64,000 bases of DNA from Paragemmobacter ruber (GTDB lineage Bacteria > Pseudomonadota > Alphaproteobacteria > Rhodobacterales > Rhodobacteraceae), in assembly GCF_009908315.1 (NCBI RefSeq), contig NZ_JAAATW010000001.1:620001-684000 (forward strand), read 5' to 3'. The position numbers were made by a program, and so were the translations under genes. Positions 26,885 through 35,834 of the stretch are shown here, in pieces. Within the stretch, counting starts at the first letter, position 1. Every line of letters starts with the position of its first letter. The notes below the pieces were generated by a model. It was not told the DNA's origin and made no database searches. It worked only from the letters and a program-made list of their open reading frames with translations.

Positions 26885-27871
26885 TCAGAACCCGGCCCCT
26901 TGCGACCAGCGCCAGGCATCGCGGATCATCGCATCAAGGCCCCGCTCCGGCGCCCAGCCCAGCTCGTCCCGCGCGCGATCCGACCCACAGACCAGCGCCG
27001 CCGCGTCGCCCGCGCGCCGCGCGCCCTCTACGATGGGCACCGCGCGGTTCGTCACCACCCGGGCATGGTCGATCACCGCCCGCACCGAATAGCCCGTCCC
27101 GGTCCCCAGACAGAAGACCCGGCTCCCCTTGCCGCCCTCCAGCCAGCGCAGGCCCCGCACATGGGCATCGGCCAGATCGGTGACATGGACATAATCGCGC
27201 ACGCAGGTGCCATCCGCCGTCGGATAATCCGATCCGAACACCGTCAGCGCCCCACGCCTGCCCTCCACCGCATCCAGCATCAAGGGGATAAGATGCGTCT
27301 CCGGCTCATGACGCTCGCCCACCTCCCCCTCGGGATCGGCCCCCGCCACGTTGAAATAGCGGAAGATCACCGATTGCAGCCCATGGCTCGCCCCGAAATT
27401 CCCCAGCATCTGCTCGATGGCCAGTTTCGACGCGCCATAGGCATTGATCGGGCGCTGCGGCGTATCCTCGTCCAGCACGACCCCGTCCTGATCGCCATAA
27501 GTCGCGCATGTGGAGGAAAAGACGAACTTCTCAACCCCCGCCGCCACACAGGCCTCGATCAGGTTCAGCGCGCCCCCCACATTCACCCGCCAATAGCGCC
27601 CCGGATCGGCCATCGATTCACCCACCAGCGACAGCGCCGCGAAATGCATCACCGCCACCGGCCGCCACTCCCGCAGCGCGGCGTCGATGCTGGCGCGGTC
27701 CATCAGATCGCCCTTCACCAAGGGGCCGAACTTCACCGCCGCCTCCCAACCCGTGGACAGATTGTCGAAACAGACCGGCACATAGCCCGCGCGCGCCAGC
27801 GCCTTGCAGGCATGGGCCCCGATATACCCTGCCCCACCTGTCACCAGAACATGCCGCACCACTGAAACCAT
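26885..27871 (-). CDS. galE: UDP-glucose 4-epimerase
   Basis: This extended SDR enzyme of about 328 aa interconverts UDP-glucose and UDP-galactose. Motifs are VLVTGGAGYIGAHACKAL (NAD), FSSTCATYGD (catalytic serine region) and YGASKLAIEQML (YxxxK), with the GalE-specific RYFNVAGADPEGEVGE and DGTCVRDYVHVTDLADAH blocks. ATG 27871 has GAAGGGG directly upstream with very short spacing. The GTG codons at residues 4 and 5 have better spacing and may be the real start. It converges on the glycerol cluster and diverges from the DUF2793 gene. It supplies UDP-galactose for surface polysaccharide. Confidence 0.92.
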   Translation of the reverse strand: MVSVVRHVLVTGGAGYIGAHACKALARAGYVPVCFDNLSTGWEAAVKFGPLVKGDLMDRASIDAALREWRPVAVMHFAALSLVGESMADPGRYWRVNVGGALNLIEACVAAGVEKFVFSSTCATYGDQDGVVLDEDTPQRPINAYGASKLAIEQMLGNFGASHGLQSVIFRYFNVAGADPEGEVGERHEPETHLIPLMLDAVEGRRGALTVFGSDYPTADGTCVRDYVHVTDLADAHVRGLRWLEGGKGSRVFCLGTGTGYSVRAVIDHARVVTNRAVPIVEGARRAGDAAALVCGSDRARDELGWAPERGLDAMIRDAWRWSQGAGF

Positions 27872-28034
27872 CCCCTTCTGCTGTATCGCGTGCGGCCATG
27901 CTAACCCTCCGCTCCGGCAATGACAAACCGCCATCCCAAAGCGCCACATCCCGGCCCGCCGCACGCCGCCTTACCGATCCGTTCACCATCGCGCCCAATC
28001 CTCCGCGGCCAGTCCTCTGGCCAGAAGGTTCCCG

Positions 28035-30065
28035 ATGTCCGACGATACCCCACTCCTGTCCCTGCCCCTGATCCTGCCGGCACAGGCGCAAAAACACGTC
28101 ACCCATAACGAGGCGCTGCGCCTGCTCGACCTGCTGGTTCAGCTCGCCGTGATCGACCGCACGCGCACCACCCCCCCCGCCCTGCCCGCCGAAGGCGACC
28201 GCCACATCGTGGCTGCGCCCGCCAGCGGCCTCTGGGCCGGGCAAGAGGGCAAGGTCGCCGCCTTCTGGGGCGGCGCCTGGGCCTTTCTCGCGCCGCGCGC
28301 GGGCTGGCTCGCCCGCGTCCTGGCCGAAGACCTGACACTGGCGCATGACGGCGCGGGCTGGGGCCCTGCGCAGACCCCGCCCGAAACCCTGCCGCGCCTC
28401 GGCATCGCGGCCACGGCGGATGCGACCAACCGCCTTGCCGTCTCCGCCCCAGCGGCGCTCTTCGACCATGCCGGTCAGGGCCACCAGATCAAGGTGAACA
28501 AGGCCAGCCCGGCAGATACCGCCAGCCTCCTGTTCCAGACCGCATATTCCGGCCGCGCCGAAATGGGCCTTGCCGGGACCGACGGCTTCGCCCTGCGTGT
28601 CAGCGGCACAGGCGCGGCCTTCACCACGGCGCTGGCCACCGATGCGGCCACCGCCACGGTGGCCCTGCCCGAAGGCCTGATCGCAGCCCCCCTCGTGCTG
28701 CGCGATCCGGCCGATCCGGCCAAACGGGCGACGCTGGACATCACCCCCCTCACAGCCGGTTCCCAGCGCGCCTATACCCTGCCCAATGCCAGCACCGAAC
28801 TCGCAGGCCTCGCCGGAACCCAGACTTTCACCGGCGCCAAATCCTTTTCGGGCACCTTCAACGTATCCGCCGGAACCGCCACCTTCGGCTCCGGCACCGG
28901 CAACGCGACCTATGGTCTGGGCTCCGGGGCCACCGGATCGGGCGGCAGCAAATCCATCAACATCGGCACCAGCGGTGCCGCAGGGTCCACCACCACCCTC
29001 ACCCTCGGCCCCGCCAATGCCGCGGCGAGCGGCAGCACCACGATCCACGGCACCACCCTCACACTCGGCCCGACGCTCGCGCAGTTCGACATGGGCGCCG
29101 CCTCGGCACGCGCGGCGCAACTGGGCATCGGCGGGGCCACGGGCGATGCGACGAACCGCCTATCCGTCTCTGGCCCCGGCGTCCTGTTCACCCACGCCGG
29201 CGCGGGCGTCGAGGCGACGGTGAACAAATCCGGCTCCGCCGATACCGCCCAGATCAGCTTCAAGACCGGCTTTTCCACCCGCGCCCAATTCGGCCTTCTG
29301 GGCAGCGATGACCTCGGCCTCAGCGTCAGCGCGAATGGCGCGGCCTTCCAAACCGTCTTCACCGCCGACGCGGCCACCGGGCGCCTGACGCTGGCGCAGC
29401 CCCTGTTCCTGCAGGGGGCCGCCGATCCGGCCAGCCCGCCCGACGGCCTGATCTGGCATCACGCAGCGGCAGGCCAGATCCGCGCCCGTTTGGGCGGCCA
29501 GACCCTGCGGCTGGACGGCCAGCAAGAGATCGCATGGCTCACCCCGCCCGCGGGCGAACTCGTCCTCACCACCACAGGCGTGGGCGGCGGGGCCACCACC
29601 ACGCTGGCAGGGGCCGCCGGACGGATCGACCTGTTCCCCTTTCTGCCGCGCGCCGATCTGGGGATCGACCGGCTGGTGCTCAACGCCACCACCGCCGTTG
29701 CAGGCGCGCTGGCGCGCGTCCTCGTCTATGCCAGCGATGCCAACGGGCGGCCCGATGGCCTGATCCTCGAAACCGGCGACCTCGACCTCGGGACGACGGG
29801 GACGAAATCCGCCACCGTCGGGCTGACTCTGCGACAGGGGCGCTGCTACTGGCTCGGCACCCGCCATTCCTCTACGGCCACCACATCGGCCTGGGCGCTG
29901 ACGGCGACGCCTGATCTGAACGGCGGCACAGCCCCCGCCACCACCGCGCGCAAGGTGCTGCGCCGCACGGTGGCCTGGGCCAATCCGGCCCCCGCGACCT
30001 GGGGCTATGCCGCGGCCGAGATCAGCGCCACCACCGCCCCCGCAATCTGGCTGCGCATGGCATGA
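28035..30065 (+). CDS. DUF2793 tail-fibre-like protein with internal duplication
   Basis: This 676-aa protein has the DUF2793 N terminus (LSLPLILPAQAQKHVTHNEA and HIVAAPASGLWAGQEGKVAAF, residues 8-110), a family tied to phage or gene-transfer-agent tail proteins. A duplicated module of about 92 residues follows: 122-213 and 363-454 share the frame LGI..-DATNRL-VS-P--LF-HAG and the ending AAF-T---DAAT. Between them lies a Gly/Ser/Thr-rich fibre-like stretch (260-345) with TQTFTGAKSF. The C terminus is a predicted beta-sandwich. No other phage genes are nearby, so it is an orphan surface or fibre protein. Start ATG 28035 follows AGAAGG. Confidence 0.7.
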   Translation: MSDDTPLLSLPLILPAQAQKHVTHNEALRLLDLLVQLAVIDRTRTTPPALPAEGDRHIVAAPASGLWAGQEGKVAAFWGGAWAFLAPRAGWLARVLAEDLTLAHDGAGWGPAQTPPETLPRLGIAATADATNRLAVSAPAALFDHAGQGHQIKVNKASPADTASLLFQTAYSGRAEMGLAGTDGFALRVSGTGAAFTTALATDAATATVALPEGLIAAPLVLRDPADPAKRATLDITPLTAGSQRAYTLPNASTELAGLAGTQTFTGAKSFSGTFNVSAGTATFGSGTGNATYGLGSGATGSGGSKSINIGTSGAAGSTTTLTLGPANAAASGSTTIHGTTLTLGPTLAQFDMGAASARAAQLGIGGATGDATNRLSVSGPGVLFTHAGAGVEATVNKSGSADTAQISFKTGFSTRAQFGLLGSDDLGLSVSANGAAFQTVFTADAATGRLTLAQPLFLQGAADPASPPDGLIWHHAAAGQIRARLGGQTLRLDGQQEIAWLTPPAGELVLTTTGVGGGATTTLAGAAGRIDLFPFLPRADLGIDRLVLNATTAVAGALARVLVYASDANGRPDGLILETGDLDLGTTGTKSATVGLTLRQGRCYWLGTRHSSTATTSAWALTATPDLNGGTAPATTARKVLRRTVAWANPAPATWGYAAAEISATTAPAIWLRMA

Positions 30066-30113
30066 CGCGGCCCCCTTCCCGCAACACTGCACAAGGGAAA
30101 TCGACCGGGGCGT

Positions 30114-30143
30114 TTGACAGCGCGAATCCCCCTACCCTACACA
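30114..30143 (+). promoter_or_regulatory. sigma-70-like promoter of ugd
   Basis: A perfect TTGACA (30114-30119) is followed after 18 bp by TACACA (30138-30143), 39 nt before the ugd ATG. It is one of the few consensus-like promoters readable by eye in this window. Confidence 0.5.
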
Positions 30144-30181
30144 GGCAGGCGTGAAGGTCTGTCTCAAACGGGTGATGAGTC

Positions 30182-31486
30182 ATGAAGATTGCGATGATCG
30201 GGACGGGCTATGTCGGCTTGGTCTCGGGTGTGTGTTTTTCGGATTTCGGGCATGATGTCGTCTGCATCGACAAGGACCCGGCCAAGATCGACCGGCTCCG
30301 CGCGGGCGAGATTCCGATCTTCGAACCGGGCCTGCAGGACCTGATGGCCAAGAACGTGGCCGCAGGCCGGCTGTCCTTCTCGCTCGATCTGGCTTCGGCG
30401 GTGGATGGGGCCGATGCCGTCTTCATCGCCGTCGGCACCCCCACCCGCCGCGGCGACGGCCATGCCGACCTGCGCTACGTCATGGCCGCGGCCGAAGAGA
30501 TCGGCCGCGCGCTGACCGGCTATGCCGTCGTCGTCACCAAATCCACCGTCCCCGTCGGCACCAACCGCAAGGTGGCCGAGGTGATCCGCGCCACCTCGCC
30601 CGCCGCCGATTTCGACATTGCCTCCAACCCCGAATTCCTGCGCGAAGGCGCCGCGATCGACGATTTCATGCGCCCCGACCGCGTGGTGGTGGGCGTCGAA
30701 GGCGACCGGGCGCAAAAGGTGATGTCCGACATCTACCGCCCGCTCTTCTTGCGCGATTTCCCCATCGTCTTCACCGATCTGGAATCGGCCGAGATGATCA
30801 AATACGCCGCCAACGCCTTCCTCGCGACCAAGATCACCTTCATCAACGAAATCGCCGCCCTTTGCGAACGGGTGGGGGCCGACATCAAGTCGGTGTCAAA
30901 GGGCATCGGGCTCGACGGCCGCATCGGCAACAAATTCCTCCACGCCGGCCCCGGCTATGGCGGATCGTGCTTCCCCAAGGACACCAAGGCCTTGGCCCGC
31001 ATCGGGCAGGAACATGCGGTGCCGATGCAGATCGTGGAAACCGTCATCAAGGTGAACGATCAGGTCAAGCAACGCATGCTCGACAAGATCGTCGATCTAC
31101 TCGACGGCACGATCAACGGCAAGACGGTGGGCATCCTCGGCGTCACCTTCAAGCCCAACACCGATGACATGCGCGACGCGCCCTCGCTCACCATCGTGCC
31201 CGCCTTGGTCGGCGGCGGCGCCAAGGTCCGCGTGATGGACCCGCAGGGCCAGCACGAGGGCGAGGCGCTGCTGCCCCATGTCCGCTGGGTGGAAAACGCC
31301 TATCACGCGGCCCAAGGCGCGGATGTGCTGGTGATCCTCACGGAATGGAACGAGTTCCGCGCGCTCGACCTGCAAAAGCTCGCCCGCAAGATGAACACCC
31401 CCCGCATGGCCGATCTGCGCAACATCTACAACCGCGACGACGTGCTGGCGGCAGGGTTCGAAACCTATGTCGGCGTCGGCAGGTAA
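30182..31486 (+). CDS. ugd: UDP-glucose 6-dehydrogenase
   Basis: This 434-aa NAD-dependent four-electron dehydrogenase makes UDP-glucuronate from UDP-glucose. The N-terminal MKIAMIGTGYVGLVSGVCFS, the TKSTVPVGTNRKV loop, the SNPEFLREGAAIDDFM block and the catalytic Cys in GPGYGGSCFPKDTKAL are all typical of Ugd. The central helix and C-terminal NAD-like domain (GILGVTFKPNTDDMRDAPS) are complete. It is transcribed alone, with its own promoter and a strong terminator. Its product feeds the UDP-GlcA epimerase-like enzyme of the polysaccharide locus. Confidence 0.95.
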   Translation: MKIAMIGTGYVGLVSGVCFSDFGHDVVCIDKDPAKIDRLRAGEIPIFEPGLQDLMAKNVAAGRLSFSLDLASAVDGADAVFIAVGTPTRRGDGHADLRYVMAAAEEIGRALTGYAVVVTKSTVPVGTNRKVAEVIRATSPAADFDIASNPEFLREGAAIDDFMRPDRVVVGVEGDRAQKVMSDIYRPLFLRDFPIVFTDLESAEMIKYAANAFLATKITFINEIAALCERVGADIKSVSKGIGLDGRIGNKFLHAGPGYGGSCFPKDTKALARIGQEHAVPMQIVETVIKVNDQVKQRMLDKIVDLLDGTINGKTVGILGVTFKPNTDDMRDAPSLTIVPALVGGGAKVRVMDPQGQHEGEALLPHVRWVENAYHAAQGADVLVILTEWNEFRALDLQKLARKMNTPRMADLRNIYNRDDVLAAGFETYVGVGR

Positions 31487-31489
31487 GCA

Positions 31490-31516
31490 AAAGGCCGGGG
31501 AATATCCCCGGCCTTT
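31490..31516. terminator. bidirectional terminator between ugd and sdhB
   Basis: AAAGGCCGGGG (31490-31500) pairs perfectly with CCCCGGCCTTT (31506-31516) around AATAT. A/T flanks on both sides suit both the rightward ugd transcript and the leftward sdh transcript, whose stop is at 31539. Confidence 0.85.
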
Positions 31517-31538
31517 CCGCTTCTTTTGATGGCGGGCC

Positions 31539-32315
31539 TCAGACGACCCGCTCCACCATCATCTTCTTGATCTCGGCAATCGCCTTGGCCGGGTTCAGCC
31601 CCTTGGGGCAGGTCTTGGCGCAGTTCATGATCGTGTGGCAACGATACAGCTTGAACGGATCTTCCAACTGATCCAGCCGCTCCGGCGTCGCCTCATCGCG
31701 GCTGTCGATGATCCAGCGATAGGCATGCAGCAGCGCCGCAGGCCCCAGATACTTGTCGCCATTCCACCAGTAAGACGGGCAGGACGTGCTGCACGACGCG
31801 CACATCACGCATTCATACAGCCCGTCCAGCTTTTTCCGATCCTCGATCGACTGCCGCCATTCCTTCGCGGGGCGGTTCGTCTTGGTCTCAAGCCAGGGCA
31901 TGATGCTGGCATGCTGGGCATAGAAATGCGTCAGGTCCGGGATCAGGTCCTTGATCACCGGCATATGCGGCAGCGGATAGATCTTCACATCCCCCCGCAC
32001 CTCGTCCAGCCCATAGATGCAGGCCAGCGTGTTGATCCCGTCGATGTTCATAGCGCAAGACCCGCAGATGCCTTCCCGGCAGGACCGGCGGAAGGTCAGC
32101 GTCGGGTCGATCTCGTTCTTGATCTTGATCAGCGCGTCCAGAACCATGGGCCCGCAGGTATCCATATCCACGAAATAGGTATCGACCCGCGGGTTCTCGC
32201 CATCATCGGGGTTCCAGCGATAGATCTGGAACTTGCGCACATTCTTGCCCTCGGGCTTCGGCCATGTCTTGCCGGTGCGCACCTTGCTGTTCTTGGGAAG
32301 CGTGAACTGGACCAT
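31539..32315 (-). CDS. sdhB: succinate dehydrogenase iron-sulfur subunit
   Basis: This 258-aa subunit carries electrons from FAD in SdhA to ubiquinone. All cluster ligands are visible: 2Fe-2S by C79, C84, C87 and C99 ([17 protein letters not shown]); 4Fe-4S by C169, C172, C175 and C179 ([13 protein letters not shown]); 3Fe-4S around C226, C232 and C236 ([17 protein letters not shown]). It is the last gene of the leftward sdh operon, separated from sdhA by two small lipoprotein genes. It ends just before a bidirectional terminator shared with ugd. Confidence 0.96.
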   Translation of the reverse strand: MVQFTLPKNSKVRTGKTWPKPEGKNVRKFQIYRWNPDDGENPRVDTYFVDMDTCGPMVLDALIKIKNEIDPTLTFRRSCREGICGSCAMNIDGINTLACIYGLDEVRGDVKIYPLPHMPVIKDLIPDLTHFYAQHASIMPWLETKTNRPAKEWRQSIEDRKKLDGLYECVMCASCSTSCPSYWWNGDKYLGPAALLHAYRWIIDSRDEATPERLDQLEDPFKLYRCHTIMNCAKTCPKGLNPAKAIAEIKKMMVERVV

Positions 32316-32318
32316 TTC

Positions 32319-32615
32319 CTATCCCCTCCATTCCGGGAATGAATAGAGCGGCCGCGTCGGCGGCTGCCCGGATTTCTGATAGACGCAAGAATCGAACACC
32401 GCCGAAGGATCACGCCCCAACAGGAAGTCCGAGGTGATCGTCACCTCACCCCCGATCGAGCTGCGCCCCCCGCTGCCGACCCCCACATTCACCTCGCCCC
32501 GCGGTTGCTGCGCCAGACGCGCGCGTTCGAAGCACTGCCGTTCGGCCCGGTCCACGGGGATCGGCCCGCAGGCCACCAGCACGACAGGAAGGAACCACAG
32601 CGCCCGCATCTTCAT
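32319..32615 (-). CDS. small lipoprotein in the sdh operon
   Basis: This 98-aa predicted lipoprotein begins with a signal peptide and lipobox: MKMRALWFLPVVLVACGPIP, with Cys18 as likely acylation site. The mature part contains RAERQCFERARLAQQPRGEV and a beta-rich SSIGGEVTITSDF segment with a second Cys pair. Start ATG 32615 overlaps the stop of the preceding lipoprotein gene (ATGA). It ends 3 nt before sdhB. I do not recognise a named family. Co-translation with sdhB points to an envelope function tied to respiration, but this is inference only. Confidence 0.75.
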   Translation of the reverse strand: MKMRALWFLPVVLVACGPIPVDRAERQCFERARLAQQPRGEVNVGVGSGGRSSIGGEVTITSDFLLGRDPSAVFDSCVYQKSGQPPTRPLYSFPEWRG

Positions 32616-32929
32616 GCCCCCAACGCCACGCCCGACGCGGCAAGACAGGCCTGCGTCTCGCTCCGCGCCACGATCGCCCAGACGGTGGCCTCGGTCGAGG
32701 TGCCGGCATAGACGCCCACATCGCGCACCAGCGCCTGCACCTCTGCCGCCGTGGCACTCTGCACCACGCAATTCGTCGCCGCATCGGCCTGCGCGCCCGA
32801 CAGCCGGTCATCCACGATGGGGCGCACCACGCTTTCGGCCGTGCGGCGACCGATCTTGTCGGCCACATCCTTCGGCGAACAGGCGGCAAGGACCACGGGC
32901 ACCAACACAACAAGAAGGGGACGGATCAC
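32612..32929 (-). CDS. small lipoprotein in the sdh operon
   Basis: This 105-aa predicted lipoprotein starts at GTG 32929, preceded by GGAGG at 7 nt. The N terminus VIRPLLVVLVPVVLAACSP has a clear lipobox (LAAC). The mature domain KDVADKIGRRTAESVVRPIVDDRLSG and two cysteines (NCVVQSA, TQACLAAS) suggest a small helical fold with one disulfide. It lies between sdhA and the second lipoprotein gene and overlaps the latter by 4 bp. The family is not recognised. Its length, signal and coupling make it a real gene. Confidence 0.75.
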   Translation of the reverse strand: MIRPLLVVLVPVVLAACSPKDVADKIGRRTAESVVRPIVDDRLSGAQADAATNCVVQSATAAEVQALVRDVGVYAGTSTEATVWAIVARSETQACLAASGVALGA

Positions 32930-33051
32930 GGCTGCACCTCCGATCTGGGAACGTGCCGCCAGACTGCCACGCCCGCGCCGCGCATCGCAGCCCGGCCGCG
33001 CCACAGGCGCGACGGACAGGCGCATCACCGCCGATGTGGCCCCTGCCCGCA

Positions 33052-34854
33052 TCAGAACTTCCGCTCCGCCGGGGCGATCTTCTTCAGGCTGATCCCGCCC
33101 TCGGCTTCCGTCGTCAGCGGATCGACATGCACCCCGCGATAGCCAAGCGTCACCTTGGCCCCGTCGATCCAGGCCAGCGAATGCTTGCGCCAGTTCACAT
33201 CATCGCGGTGCGGATGATCCTCATGCGCATGCGCGCCCCGGCTTTCGGTCCGCGCATGCGCCCCGTAGATCGTGGCCAGCGCATTGGGCATCAGGTTCGT
33301 CAGTTCCAGCGTCTCCATCAGGTCGCTGTTCCAGACAAGGCTGCGATCCGTGACCTTCAGATCATCCATCTTGCCCGCAATCGCGGTCATCTTCCGCTCG
33401 CCCTCGGCCAGCGTCGCCTCGGCCCGGAATACGGCGGCATCCGACTGCATGGTCTTCTGCATCTCCAGCCGCAATTCCGCTGTGCCGGTCGTACCCTTGG
33501 CATGGCGCAGGTCGTCGAACCGGCCCAGCGCGCGCTCGACCTCGGCCTTGTTCACCGATGGCACGGGCGTCTTCGGATCCACGATCTGCCCGGCCCGGAT
33601 CGCCGCCGCGCGGCCGAACACCACAAGGTCGATCAGGCTGTTCGACCCCAGCCGGTTCGCGCCGTGCACGCTCGCACAGCCCGCCTCGCCCACGGCCATC
33701 AGGCCGGGGAAGATGCGGTCGGGATCATCCGCCGTGGGGGCCAGCACCTCGCCCCAGTAATTCGTGGGGATGCCGCCCATGTTGTAATGCACGGTGGGCA
33801 GAACCGGGATCGGCTCTTTCGTCAGGTCCACGCCTGCAAAGATGCGCGCCGACTCGGATATCCCCGGCAGGCGCAGTTCCAGCGTTTCCTTGGGCAGGTG
33901 GTTCAGGTGCAGGTGGATATGGTCGCCATTCGCGCCCACGCCCCGCCCTTCGCGGATCTCCAGCGTCATGCAGCGGGACACATAGTCGCGCGGCGCCAGA
34001 TCCTTGTAATGCGGCGCGTACCGCTCCATGAACCGCTCGCCATTGGCGTTGGTCAGATAACCCCCCTCGCCCCGCGCGCCCTCGGTGATCAGACAGCCCG
34101 ATCCGTAGATCCCCGTCGGGTGGAACTGCACGAATTCCATATCCTGCAAGGGCAGGCCTGCCCGCGCCACCATCCCGCCGCCATCCCCGGTGCAGGTATG
34201 CGCGCTCGTTGCGCTGAAATAGGCCCGGCCATAGCCGCCCGTCGCCAGCACCACCATCTTGGCGTTGAAGACATGGATCGTCCCGTCATCCAGCTTCCAC
34301 GCCACGACACCCGTGCAGGCCCCATCCGTGATGATCAGGTCCAGCGCGAAATATTCGATGAAGAATTCCGCATTGTTCTTCAGGCTCTGCCCATACAGCG
34401 TGTGCAGGATCGCATGTCCCGTCCGGTCGGCGGCGGCACAGGTGCGCTGCACCGGCGGGCCTTCCCCGAACTCGGTCGTATGGCCGCCAAAGGGGCGCTG
34501 GTAGATCTTGCCCTCTTCCGTGCGGGAAAACGGCACCCCGTAATGCTCCAGCTCATACACCGCCTTGGGCGCCTCGCGGGCCAGATACTCCATGGCGTCC
34601 GTATCACCCAGCCAGTCCGACCCCTTCACGGTGTCATACATGTGCCACTGCCACGAATCCGGCCCCATGTTGCCAAGGCTGGCCGCAATCCCCCCCTGCG
34701 CCGCAACGGTATGCGACCGCGTCGGAAAGACCTTCGTCACGCAGGCCGTGCGTAGCCCCTGCTCCGCCATGCCCAGCGTCGCGCGCAGGCCGGCCCCACC
34801 GGCCCCCACCACGACCACGTCATAGTCATGCACTTCATACGGATAAGCCGTCAT
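33052..34854 (-). CDS. sdhA: succinate dehydrogenase flavoprotein subunit
   Basis: This 600-aa catalytic subunit oxidises succinate to fumarate. The FAD motif is [17 protein letters not shown]; the covalently flavinylated histidine is His48 in [12 protein letters not shown]. Substrate-site blocks include [23 protein letters not shown] (given in parts: [11 protein letters not shown], then [12 protein letters not shown]) and the [19 protein letters not shown] motif. The C-terminal domain has [22 protein letters not shown] 34854 begins the family N terminus [12 protein letters not shown]; a start at 34872 would add six residues. It lies 14 nt after sdhD. Confidence 0.97.
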   Translation of the reverse strand: MTAYPYEVHDYDVVVVGAGGAGLRATLGMAEQGLRTACVTKVFPTRSHTVAAQGGIAASLGNMGPDSWQWHMYDTVKGSDWLGDTDAMEYLAREAPKAVYELEHYGVPFSRTEEGKIYQRPFGGHTTEFGEGPPVQRTCAAADRTGHAILHTLYGQSLKNNAEFFIEYFALDLIITDGACTGVVAWKLDDGTIHVFNAKMVVLATGGYGRAYFSATSAHTCTGDGGGMVARAGLPLQDMEFVQFHPTGIYGSGCLITEGARGEGGYLTNANGERFMERYAPHYKDLAPRDYVSRCMTLEIREGRGVGANGDHIHLHLNHLPKETLELRLPGISESARIFAGVDLTKEPIPVLPTVHYNMGGIPTNYWGEVLAPTADDPDRIFPGLMAVGEAGCASVHGANRLGSNSLIDLVVFGRAAAIRAGQIVDPKTPVPSVNKAEVERALGRFDDLRHAKGTTGTAELRLEMQKTMQSDAAVFRAEATLAEGERKMTAIAGKMDDLKVTDRSLVWNSDLMETLELTNLMPNALATIYGAHARTESRGAHAHEDHPHRDDVNWRKHSLAWIDGAKVTLGYRGVHVDPLTTEAEGGISLKKIAPAERKF

Positions 34855-34868
34855 CTCAGCCCCAAATC

Positions 34869-35240
34869 TCAAAGCGCGATGCGGACAAGGGCATAGAACC
34901 CCGTCGCCATCACCACGTAGGAAAGCGAAATCGCCGCGATCACGAGGGCCTTCTTGGTATGCCCCCGCGCATAATCCTCGATCATCATCTGCGCGCCCTT
35001 GGCGAAGTGGCGCATCGATACGAACAGCACCAGCCCCGTGACGATGGCCGGGAAGGGCCGCGCAAAGGTGGCCAGCACCGCCTCATGCCCCTGCCCCAGG
35101 GCGCTGCCGAAGATGTAGACCCAGACCGGCAGCAGGAAGGCCAGCGCCACCGCGCTCACCTGCATGTACCAGTGATGTTCGGTCCCCGTATGCCCCGCGC
35201 CCTTGCCCATGGCGCGCTTGCGGTCCGTCAGATAGCGCAT
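34869..35240 (-). CDS. sdhD: succinate dehydrogenase membrane anchor subunit
   Basis: This 123-aa small membrane anchor has three helices (about residues 27-48, 60-80, 95-120). It begins [24 protein letters not shown], with the conserved R-x-x-x-G..G.G..HW motif of alphaproteobacterial SdhD (shown in parts: [18 protein letters not shown]). It holds heme b and the quinone site with SdhC. It starts 13 nt after sdhC and is 14 nt before sdhA. Confidence 0.92.
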   Translation of the reverse strand: MRYLTDRKRAMGKGAGHTGTEHHWYMQVSAVALAFLLPVWVYIFGSALGQGHEAVLATFARPFPAIVTGLVLFVSMRHFAKGAQMMIEDYARGHTKKALVIAAISLSYVVMATGFYALVRIAL

Positions 35241-35253
35241 CCTCCGTCCCTCC

Positions 35254-35637
35254 TTACACGATCACGATGGTCAGCACGGTCAGCACGACCGACCCGATCA
35301 CACAGGCCCAGCCCAGCTTCTCCGCCGTGGGAATGTCGAGGCCCTTGCCTGCGTCATAGATCAGGTGGCGGATCCCGGCGAGGTAGTGGTACCACAGCGC
35401 CCAGGCCGACAGGGTAAAGACCAGATCGCCGAACCAGCTTGTCGCCACCGCATCCGCGATCGCGAAATACTCGGGCGACACCGCCGCCGCCAGCAGCCAC
35501 CACACCGCCAGCAGGGTGCCGACGATCAGCCCGTTCCCCGTGATCCGCGTCAGGATGGATGTGATCGAGGTAAGCTGCGGACGATAAATCTGCAGGTGCG
35601 GGGAAAGGGGTCGCTCGACCCGCTTCGCTTCAGCCAT
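35254..35637 (-). CDS. sdhC: succinate dehydrogenase cytochrome b556 subunit
   Basis: This 127-aa membrane subunit starts MAEAKRVERPLSPHLQIYRP, with the RPLSPHLQIY signature of the SdhC family and the SILTRITGNGL helix contacting the quinone. The heme-ligand histidine is in AGIRHLIYD (third-helix entry). ATG 35637 matches the family start; a frame extending to 35739 adds unrelated residues. It is the first gene of the sdh operon; the twin-palindrome element at 35795-35827 lies 158 nt upstream. Confidence 0.93.
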   Translation of the reverse strand: MAEAKRVERPLSPHLQIYRPQLTSITSILTRITGNGLIVGTLLAVWWLLAAAVSPEYFAIADAVATSWFGDLVFTLSAWALWYHYLAGIRHLIYDAGKGLDIPTAEKLGWACVIGSVVLTVLTIVIV

Positions 35638-35794
35638 CTCGGTTCCCTTCGTCGCTGGCTTGCCCGTCCAGTCGGACCGGCGGGCGCGCATTCTTGGCCT
35701 TATGACGGATGTGAATAGCGTTTTTTGCGGGCGAGTCACGCATCACAACGCCGCAGATGCAGGCTGTTGGCGCTAAACCGCAGAAAATTTTCGA

Positions 35795-35827
35795 TTTGTG
35801 ATCACACCCGGAAAAAGCGTGATCACA
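35795..35827 (-). promoter_or_regulatory. twin TGTGATCACA operator upstream of sdhC
   Basis: Read in the sdh direction, this is TGTGATCACG, then CTTTTTC, CGGG and TGTGATCACA, with palindrome centres exactly 21 bp apart (35797-35806 and 35818-35827). The same element, 31 of 33 positions identical and in the same orientation, lies upstream of sucC. It is a strong candidate for a shared TCA-cycle operator. Confidence 0.72.
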
Positions 35828-35834
35828 GTTTTCC

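Noticed and set aside
27618-29120. Minus-strand frame over the DUF2793 gene and the galE start
   Set aside because: Gly/Ala/Arg-rich low complexity without motifs; both overlapped genes are well supported.
28035-30065. Prophage or gene-transfer-agent cluster around the DUF2793 gene
   Set aside because: No capsid, portal, terminase, protease or other tail gene lies on either side; only sugar-nucleotide genes.
35797-35827. Reading the TGTGATCACA pair as a CRP or FNR site
   Set aside because: CRP sites have six and FNR sites four bases between half-sites; here half-sites are directly adjacent, so a different regulator is more likely.
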